Positions 56,681 to 64,000 of a DNA stretch of 64,000 bases are shown here, one piece after another. A model generated the notes under the pieces. That model searched no databases. It was given only the letters and a program-made list of their open reading frames with translations, and had not been told where the DNA came from. Numbering within the stretch: position 1 is the stretch's first letter; each line of letters opens with the position of its first letter. The translations under genes were made by a program, and so were the position numbers. Source of the stretch: Aralia elata (taxonomy: Eukaryota > Streptophyta > Magnoliopsida > Apiales > Araliaceae). The stretch lies in the NCBI GenBank assembly GCA_034770075.1, contig JAVJAP010000347.1, positions 124,001 through 188,000 of the forward strand, given 5' to 3'.

Positions 56681-58622
56681 CAAAAACAGAGTATTAACTT
56701 CGTACTTTGGCTTAGGATTTGGTCATGTTAATGGTTATGGGTGGCTCAATATTTTTTGATATGTTGTAGCCCCATGTCTTAGGAGTCCATAGAGTCCGAA
56801 ATGGACTAATTTGAACGTGTATAAAAGGAGTTATGAAGATCGGAGTGGGAAGAGGTATGCATCACGTTACTGCAGAAAGTTGCTGAACTGGGCGCTGATG
56901 CATGGCGCCGGTGTCGGGTCAGGACCGGGTCGGGTCGGCCAGACTTGATCGGGTCGGGTCGGATCTAGTGAATTTTTCCAACGAGTCAAAAACTTATATT
57001 TTTGTACAAAATGATTAGACACATTAGTTATTTATATCTTGTTAAGCCTTAAACGCTCAGTTATATATCCAGTGTTAACCGAAGCGGAGTTGTCTTAAGG
57101 CGTAAAATCAATAACTAAATTGCACTTTACGCTTGGCTTCCAGGGGGCGCTGCCCCCTTACAACCTCCGCCAGCTCACCGGCGAGCTGGGCAGCCGCTCG
57201 CTCACCGGGGAGCGAGACCCCCGACTACCTTGTCATAGTGGCAATCAATGTAGTTTAATGATGTGATAACTGTATTGAACCTGGTCCTTGACTAATCTTT
57301 ATCACGATTTTAATGAACTATGTAGGATATTTTTGATGGACGATTAACGTCAAGATATTAACGCACGTACAAGGCAAGTTCCTTACTTAACCTTTATTAT
57401 TGAGCAAGTTCCTTACCCTACTCAAGTTCTATTTGAACAAGTATTTTATTCTATTGTGCAAGTTTCCTTAAACCTTACTCAGTTTATTTATTGGGCAAGT
57501 TTCAAATTCTTGTTTAATTTGATATTGAACAAGTATTATATATTAATGCAAGTTCTCTAAATTCACTCAAGTTATGTATTGATTACAAGTATTGCGATAT
57601 TGAGCTAGTTTTCTAAACTTCCACAATTTACTTCATTGTGCGAGTACTCTTATGATTATTCAAATGATTTGACATTCGTTCAAGTTATCTACCTATTCTA
57701 TAATGCATGTTGTTGAGACTTAAAGTTCTTTATTCCATAAACTATTTGAAAGCTACGTTAAAGTGAATTGCTTCGGCTAGACACATATTGATTTGTTTAT
57801 TGAAGTGAGGTTAAGTTCTCAAACTATTATTGATGTTAAGTAAAACTATCCGATCAAATTGTTTTGGTTCGGATTCCCATGTAAAGCTGAGAAGAACAAC
57901 CCTCATAACAGGGGCAATTGTATAAACGTCGGGGAACCGACACGCGCGTAAATAGTAAGTGAGGCTTATGCATAACGCCAGGTATTTTAGGTTGATCACC
58001 TATTGTACCAGTTTTGTGAATTATCGGATGAATTTCCGGTAATTCTAGATAGAGTTCTGTGCCTTGGTGCTCTTTTAGTATTGAATAGTCCCTTTCTTTG
58101 GGAAACTTTGAAATCCTTGGATATTTCAGAAATCCTTCGGTCCATAGCGACCACTATAATGGTGATAAAGAAGTTGTTTATTTCCTTGAGCTATCTAATT
58201 TTTAACTCCTGTGAACTATAAAGTTATTCATATGATTATTCACAGTTATTGTGCTTGCGGGGCAAATTTGTTGCTCACCCTTGCTTTCCTTAAAACATTT
58301 CAGTTAATGCAGCACGTGGTGAGAGCTCGGAAAAAGATAAGGGAAAGGGCAAAGCTACTGATTAGTTCTGTTTTATTGTATTAGAATCATCGTTTGTATT
58401 AAGACTTATTACTTGATGTTGGGTATTAAGACTTATTTACCCTTATGTATTATGTTATGTTTTGTAGTAGTCTTGGTTTCGAGACTTGAGACAGGATTAT
58501 TTATGTTATATCAATGTAAATATTCCTTTATTCCGCTATAAATTATCGATAGTATGATGCATGTATTAGATAGTGACGAACCAGGTCCATGGCTCAGGTG
58601 ACCCGGATTTGGGGGCGTCACA
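56681..58622 (+). repeat. Truncated Tekay-like LTR, 3' ~1.9 kb
   Basis: It ends GATTTGGGGGCGTCACA like the Tekay LTR. It shares a long conserved block (57926-58010 against 751-834) and the CACCCTTGCTTTCCTTAAAA block with the acceptor-like CATTTCAG (about 58302). The first 1.5-2 kb of the LTR is missing and the left boundary is approximate. A hairpin-rich GC tract lies at 57140-57232. Confidence 0.8.
57140..57232. repeat. GC-rich cluster of three hairpins
   Basis: GGGGGCGCTGCCCCC, CCAGCTC-ACCGGC-GAGCTGG and CTCGCTC-ACCGGG-GAGCGAG follow one another within 95 bp of otherwise AT-rich LTR. Confidence 0.85.
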
Positions 58623-58924
58623 GTAACTTTGTGATGCAATAATTATAAATGTAATTCGGGTCTTAAAATGATTTAGATGATTTTCATGCCCAATATTGGG
58701 TTTAAGGCCACATGATAATGGATTTTGAGGTACTTGGAGTTTACTTTGATGACTTACAAGCTCATGGGTAGCTCCAACCCTATTTCGATGTTTGATTTCA
58801 TTTTTCGACACACGAAAATGGTTTTTATACAAAAATTAAAGTTGAATCAAACTAAGTTATTATATTAATTTTAGGCTAACACTGGAAGTAATGAGAGCCT
58901 TAATTTCTATTTGATGAAAGGTTT
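58623..58924. other. Unassigned 302 bp
   Basis: Lies between the truncated Tekay-like LTR and an inverted Athila-like LTR. There is no convincing coding frame or repeat. It may be the internal region of an older element. Confidence 0.4.
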
Positions 58925-59850
58925 TGTTGAGTTAAATCTATACTAGCAATTTACATACAAGTATACACGGTCAATCAATTAATAAAGTATAAGTAGATTT
59001 GTCGATCCCACGAGAAATAATAATAATTAATTACACCAATTACTAATTCGTAATCAATTCGATTCTATTTAAACGATTGAAATCTTAAGTGAATTAATTA
59101 ATGAATAAATAATTAAAGAAAAGTGAATTCAATAAATAAAAGAAAATATTAAGAACTCAATTTCCCCTGATGAATCATTTAATTAATAACATCCTTCTTT
59201 TATTAAATCAATTATTCAGAATTACCAATGGAAAATCACTAACAATTATTATAATTATCTTTCGAATAATTATAAAGCATGTCTATTATTAAATTTCCCT
59301 ATATTCCTATGACAAACAATAATAATAAATTCATTAAGAATCATTTTCCACCCGTTACTTGTGATATTCAGATATATTCCTATCATGTCCATAAAATTAG
59401 CATTCAATTAGCAATCAATATTACCGAAAAAAATTACTACTCACAAGTTATTATACCCATATCTTAATTTAGAATCTATCGCCAGATTTCATCTAAATCC
59501 ATCCAATAATTGTTAATTACGCAATTATAATAACCAACACAAGATATAATAAATAAATTAACTCATACCGAATTTAAATCAAAGAGAGAATAAGTATTAA
59601 ATTAAATTATCATCGGGTTCCATCGAATTCTTAATGAAAAGACTAATTCATATTAAATAATAAAATAAACAATATAACGAATTCAGAACACATCATAAAG
59701 TACAAGAAATTAAATTGATAAGGAAGAATAAACTCTGTCGCAGTTTTGCTTCGCTCATTTCTTCAATCATTGCCTCCTTCAGGTGCTTCCCTGAAACCCT
59801 AACTAATATAAAAAACACTACTAATGAATAATCATGCCTAATGGCTCCTG
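58925..59850 (-). repeat. Athila-like LTR fragment, inverted relative to element 4
   Basis: In reverse it ends TATAGATTTAACTCAACA at 58925 and matches the LTR of element 4 over about 900 bp, including GTTTCAGGGA.GCACCTGAAG. Similarity stops near 59843 at GCATGATTATTCATTAG. No PBS follows on the left, so it is a solo or truncated LTR. Confidence 0.8.
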
Positions 59851-61301
59851 CGAAAGTTCTGCATAGGTGGCGTGGGTCGCGTTGATGCCAGGCCAAAACT
59901 GGTGCGGGGCGCGCTGATCTGACAGAATTGACCATCTTGCCCTTTTATGTTCCAAATGTCTTGTCATGTAGTTTGAAACCATTCCCTTCGTTCCGTGTAA
60001 TCCCAACTTGTATTGTCGCGTGATAAAATATAAACTCTCGATCATGTTTGAACAATCACAATGTTGCGTGAACGCTAATCTTCCCATGAAATGAAATGTA
60101 GTTTTGACGAAGACTACACGACACAAACGAACACGGCCTTGATGACTTGGCTTGAGTTGATTTGGTCTTATTACATAGATGAAATCTAACAATCCCAAAT
60201 TATGAAATTTATCCTCCACTCGCGATCCACTTGAATTGAGCCTCAAATTAATAATCCTTGAGTAATTTCTAGCCCAATTAGTCTCGATCATTTGTTCTAC
60301 ACCCGGAACATGAGTTAACTCTTGATTGCTTGATCGAGCCTGGTCAGGATCTCATCACAACCCATAACTAAAAATAGGATCTAAACACCACTAGAAATGA
60401 TCTAGGATGTTAGAAGATCCTAAAAAGAAAGAGAAACACGAATAAACAAATTAAGCTCAAGCACGAGAAAGGATTTCTAAGTTAGTTAGGAGGAATTTTT
60501 ATTCATGAGAAATCCTCCTTAACAACCCATAACCCAAAATAGGATCCAAACATCACTAGAAATGATATAAGATGTTAGAAGTGCCTAAAAAGAAAGAAAC
60601 AAACACGAACAAACAAAGCCCATGCAAAATAATCGACAAATAAGTTAAATCGAGTGTAGAGATGAGAAATGGACATTGAGAATGGGGTTTCGTCCTCCTT
60701 AAGCTTGCTAAAGGCATCTTGGATAGATATTGATGGAGGATTTATTGAGAAACTAAAGATTTGATTTTAAGTCTAGGAGAGTTTCTCTTCATTTTTGGGT
60801 TTTTCTCTCTATTTTTCTTCTTTCTTACACTTTTTCTCTCTATTGTTCTCCTTCTCGTGCAAAATGAAGTAAAAACGCCTTAAATAGCGAGGCTAGGGTT
60901 GGCGTAAGCATGCCTGCGCCAATCTGCCTGTGGGTCCCACCTTGTCCGCTCTTTCATCTTGTGCACTAAATCGTCTGTAACTTTCATACCGAGAAGACTT
61001 AAAAGGCATGTCACCCTAATCTGGAAAACTCTTTTTGAGACATACGCAATGGTATATATATAAATTGACCCTTTTTGGATCTGGAATAAGGGAGAAAAGT
61101 GGAGAAAACCCATCCCCTTGTGCACTGACTAACCCCTTTTCCTCCCCTTTTGCATATTAGTACTTCAAGGTCCATGTGTGGGATCTAAGTAATCGTCTTG
61201 GCTCTATAATCTTGGTTTTGACACTCTCGTCTCATTTTGGATTGACATTATTGCCCTCATGTCATATAGTTAGAGAATATGTGTAGATTTTGGGTGTCTA
61301 C
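59851..61301 (-). repeat. LTR fragment of a TGTAGACACCC-type retrotransposon
   Basis: In reverse it starts TGTAGACACCCAAAATC at 61301, a common opening of plant Ty3 LTRs. A long pyrimidine- and purine-rich leader (60770-60860) follows, then a partly duplicated segment (60358-60455 and 60523-60615). The GC-rich tract 59865-59925 lies at its far end. The open frames 59821-60291 and 60880-61125 show no protein features. The left limit is approximate. Confidence 0.55.
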
Positions 61302-62180
61302 AGATACTATCAAAAATTTGAATCATTAAAAAAAATTACCACTTAAAAGTTAAAAAAAATTAACCATTAAAATCTTGATGAAAAATTCACATGTTCATCA
61401 AATAGTGGAAAAGTACCAGATTATTTTTATTTTTGAAACAATTATACTAATCAATAATATGAATTAATTAATCAGTGTTGATTTCGATTTTACTACTTAA
61501 AACTATAAAAAAAAAAAATTATGGTGTATTGAATGGGATTAAAACAAATGTATAATGAAAGAGAGTCAAGTCCCTCAATTTATAATGGTAGATAATATAT
61601 ATTTTTGCATATCACAATGAGTGGTGATATGTGAATTTTGATACACTTTTGAGACTTCTATTAGTAGCCCTTTAAACATCGCATATTAACCGAATAAATA
61701 AATATAAATAAAATTTACAACCAAAATATTAACACATTTTCCTTGTGACCAATTTACTGCAAGGAAATTGATACGGTTAAAACTCAAATCTAAAGTGAAA
61801 CAAGTGCAACAATTTGCTTGTATAGATTTCATAATTGTAATCTCAATGTTATTCCTTAAAATTTACTCAAAAATAAAAAAGAAACAAATTAATATTTAAT
61901 ACTTATGAATAATATGAGAAACTAGATTATTAATACTTCCTTAAAATTTAAGAAAGATAGATGATAAAGAACAAATGTTTGCTCTATAAATACAAATAAA
62001 AAGGAATGGAGGGAGTATTCAATTTCTTTTATAACACTAAACAAACACTATATCAATAAAACAGAGATGATTTTTTAACCGAATAAACATATTGACCATG
62101 TATATATGAAATTATAATTATTTACTGATCATACTATTGTGTATAGAGTGTAGACATCTAAAAATAACTACCCAGTGAAA
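61302..62180. other. AT-rich intergenic DNA, 3' flank of the host gene
   Basis: No coding frame. The only repeat sign is a Stowaway-type terminus (GGAATGGAGGGAGTA, 62003-62017) whose partner end is not clear; TACTTCC at 61933 is a weak candidate. Confidence 0.5.
62003..62017. repeat. Possible Stowaway MITE terminus
   Basis: GGAATGGAGGGAG followed by TA matches the conserved CTCCCTCC end of Stowaway MITEs in reverse. Only one end is convincing. Confidence 0.4.
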
Positions 62181-62615
62181 CTAGCTCTTCTCAAGGCGAG
62201 CCATTTTGTAAAGCAAGAAAAGCCTCTTCATGACCTTCATCCCAACCACAATTCTTCTTTTTCTAGAAGATGCCACAATACCATTGGCTCTCTCATTCAT
62301 CTTCAAGGCTTGCTGCTTCACACAACAAAGCTCCATACTCTCTCCTAATTCAACCTGTTTGTCATTTTCAGAATCTTTGACTTGAAATTCATCATTGAAG
62401 TCTTCCCACAACATGTCCATTTTTTCCTCGGCCTGATCTCCTAGCAATTCCGATAAACTTTTTGTATGCAAATTTCGGATCTTACCATCGTTAATATTTT
62501 CGTAGTGAAAATCTGAAAAAACAAGCGAAGAAATTCGCCACAAAGATGGAGTAAAGGTCAGATGAGCAATATTCTGGTCAGCTACTTTTGGAAAACTAAA
62601 ATCATTTGTCGCCAT
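62181..62615 (-). CDS. Small plant-specific protein of unknown function, 144 aa
   Basis: The start is the ATG at 62615-62613 (GCCATGGCG, a good plant initiation context); the frame before it has only a TTG. The single-exon frame is open to TAG at 62181-62183. The protein opens MATNDFSFPK and has TPSLWRISSLVF (residues about 24-35). An acidic EEKMDMLWEDFNDEF motif follows (about 63-77), then ELCCVKQQALKM, and a basic C-terminus ending in MKVMKRLFLLYK. This layout resembles a family of short plant proteins annotated only as uncharacterised. There is no signal peptide, membrane span or known domain; the basic SSRKRRI cluster could be a nuclear signal. It is the only gene here without retroelement features. 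Confidence 0.75.
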   Translation of the reverse strand: MATNDFSFPKVADQNIAHLTFTPSLWRISSLVFSDFHYENINDGKIRNLHTKSLSELLGDQAEEKMDMLWEDFNDEFQVKDSENDKQVELGESMELCCVKQQALKMNERANGIVASSRKRRIVVGMKVMKRLFLLYKMARLEKS

Positions 62616-62696
62616 GGCCAAAACTAAAGGATTGAAGAACTAGAAGTATTAGAGCTTATAGGGAAAGATAAGAGGAATTTGGTGGTGTTGATTATC

Positions 62697-62704
62697 TTTA
62701 TAAG
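62697..62704 (-). promoter_or_regulatory. TATA-like box of the host gene
   Basis: The reverse strand reads CTTATAAAG about 80 bases upstream of the ATG, which leaves room for a short 5' UTR rich in C and T (CACCACCAAATTCCTC). Confidence 0.45.
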
Positions 62705-63057
62705 TCTTTGTTGGAATGTTAAGTGGTATGCAAGGGTAGGGTGTTGTTATCATTTGAAACTTATATAAGTCCATGTCAACAAGTTAAAGGGTTGGCATTT
62801 GGAATTTAATTGGGAAGTTGGGATAGTCCCAACTTAATGCCGGATTGTTCGGAGGATAAAAGATTTTAGAAGAAAAATTAAAAGCCACTCAAAATATATC
62901 TCACGTGCAATATGCCCGTGCAAATTATTGGCCCCGTTTGAATGGGTTTAGAATATTTTTTTTTAATTGAAAATAGATAACTGGGAAAATATGTTTTCAC
63001 TAATTATATTAATAAACATTTCTAATTACCTCTGTTGAAAATAATCGAAATAAAATA
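62705..63057. other. 5' flank of the host gene
   Basis: AT-rich intergenic sequence between the promoter and the MITE. No repeat or coding feature is seen. Confidence 0.5.
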
Positions 63058-63282
63058 CTCCCTCCATTCGAAAATATAAGATCATTATTGACTTTTTGAA
63101 GTCAACTTGAGACATTTTCAATCTCAAAATTGACATGAATTCTTTTAAATGCTAATTATTTCAATTCGAAAATGTAATGTTTTTTAATTTCTAATGAATA
63201 TTCTTCTTAATTTTGAATTTTAAAATGTTTCAATTTGACTTTCAAAAGTCAATATTGATCTTATAATTTGAAACGGAGGTAG
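63058..63282. mobile_element. Stowaway-like (Tc1/mariner) MITE, 225 bp, TSD TA
   Basis: The left end CTCCCTCCATTCGAAAATAT and the right end (reverse) CTACCTCCGTTTCAAATTAT form inverted repeats that extend through ATAAGATCA.TATTGACT and further inward. TA flanks it at 63056-63057 and 63283-63284. No coding capacity. It could fold into one long hairpin. Confidence 0.92.
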
Positions 63283-63284
63283 TA

Positions 63285-63627
63285 TAAATTTAATAATGAG
63301 TATTAATTGCAAGTGATATATTATCAAATTATAATTAAAGAAATATTTTATTATAAGATATGTCTTTTACTTAATACATATTTAGTAAATGTAGGAGTGA
63401 AGAAGTGATTATTGAAAAACATAATTTTTACTCTAAAGGAAGGTTTTGTGTAGTAAAGAGTAGTAATGAATGTAGTAATTACCAATAGGGATAAATTAGT
63501 AAGAAGTTGAAAAAATATCTAATTTTTTAAATTCTTATTGCGAAGTCGATAAATTATATATTTTTTGGTTGAATCATAACGATTTACTTCAGTTTTAACT
63601 CTATCGCTTAACAATATCTGTATATAC
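63285..63627. other. Intergenic sequence between two MITEs
   Basis: AT-rich. No gene, repeat or regulatory site can be supported. Confidence 0.5.
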
Positions 63628-63630
63628 TTA

Positions 63631-63829
63631 GGCCATGTTTGTTTGCACAGATTATAATCTCGGAATCCCGGAATTATAATACCTTGTTGAACATGATATT
63701 AAATAATCTCGCATATTAAATTATTTTATAATCCCTAAACTAATAGTCCAAGTCTAAATTTGAAAACAAACAAGACACTTGAGATTAATAGTCGTATCTC
63801 AAGTATAATCCTTGCAAACAAACATAGTC
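63631..63829. mobile_element. PIF/Harbinger-like (Tourist-type) MITE, 199 bp, TSD TTA
   Basis: The left end is GGCCATGTTTGTTTGCA. The right end in reverse is GACTATGTTTGTTTGCA, with the match continuing to GATTATA. TTA flanks it at 63628-63630 and 63830-63832. No ORF. Confidence 0.88.
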
Positions 63830-64000
63830 TTAGTGATTATTAGATTTTGCCAAATAATCTGAAACATCGTATTATTTTCATAATATGTGATCATAATCAA
63901 TTTCAAAAAAGGCAAGTTATGGATCATTTTTGCTTTTTAAAAGTAATTATAAATCAAGATAATTACTTATAAGCGATCTTAAACACTTCACACTGAAACT

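Noticed and set aside
59821..60291. 156-residue open frame on the minus strand
   Set aside because: It spans the junction of two different LTRs and ends in the same bases as the frame in element 4 only because the LTR sequence there is shared. No domain or codon pattern supports a gene.
60880..61125. 81-residue minus-strand frame near the host gene
   Set aside because: It lies in the first part of a TGTAGACACCC-type LTR and has no recognisable protein pattern.

Overview
The window is plant nuclear DNA, most likely from a eudicot. It is AT-rich and almost entirely nested LTR retrotransposons of plant-specific types: a Tekay/Del-type chromovirus, Athila-type Ty3 elements primed by tRNA-Asp, and Ty1/copia elements primed by tRNA-Met. 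One small host gene and two MITEs lie at the right end. I cannot name the species.

The left two thirds is one chain of insertions within insertions. A copia element (copia A, +) runs to 50745. Its 5' LTR is broken at 29569/29570 by an Athila element (Athila 1, -, reaching left from 29569). Athila 1 is interrupted three times: by a 4.1-kb solo LTR (23521-27615, TSD GTAGC), by a copia solo LTR (20775-22571, TSD GATAT), and at about 19608 by an Athila-like non-autonomous element (element 2, -). Element 2 is cut at 16452 by a second copia element (copia B, -, 10917-16452). Copia B is cut at 10916/10917 by a young Tekay-type element (+) whose 5' LTR runs off the window's left edge. Copia A is also interrupted in its protease region by a complete Athila element (Athila 3, +, 34261-46017) with two 1327-bp LTRs and TSD GTTGT.

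Right of copia A lie the 3' end and LTR of another copia element with SIRE/Maximus-like features (50746-54507), a second member of the capsid-less Athila-like family (54782 to about 56680), a truncated Tekay-like LTR (to 58622), an inverted Athila-like LTR (58925 to about 59850), and a TGTAGACACCC-type LTR fragment (to 61301). The last 2.7 kb looks like gene space: a 144-codon gene on the minus strand (62181-62615), a Stowaway-like MITE (63058-63282, TSD TA) and a PIF/Harbinger-like MITE (63631-63829, TSD TTA).

No retroelement has an intact gag-pol. The Tekay element has nearly identical LTRs but at least six frame breaks and a stop in gag-pol, while its extra upstream ORF is open from end to end. 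Signals that ordinary annotation does not explain: (1) a short GC-rich tract built of GCGC palindromes inside the LTR or UTR of nearly every family here, Ty1 and Ty3 alike; (2) a consensus splice donor in the Tekay LTR with acceptor-like sites just before both the extra ORF and gag; (3) a repeated GTGTCACCACAAGG motif in the long leader of the copia family; (4) two members of an Athila-like family whose only ORF is a gag without capsid; (5) a duplicated primer-binding site in copia A; (6) several polypurine-tract copies and repeats with matched arm changes in the Athila 3 3' region.
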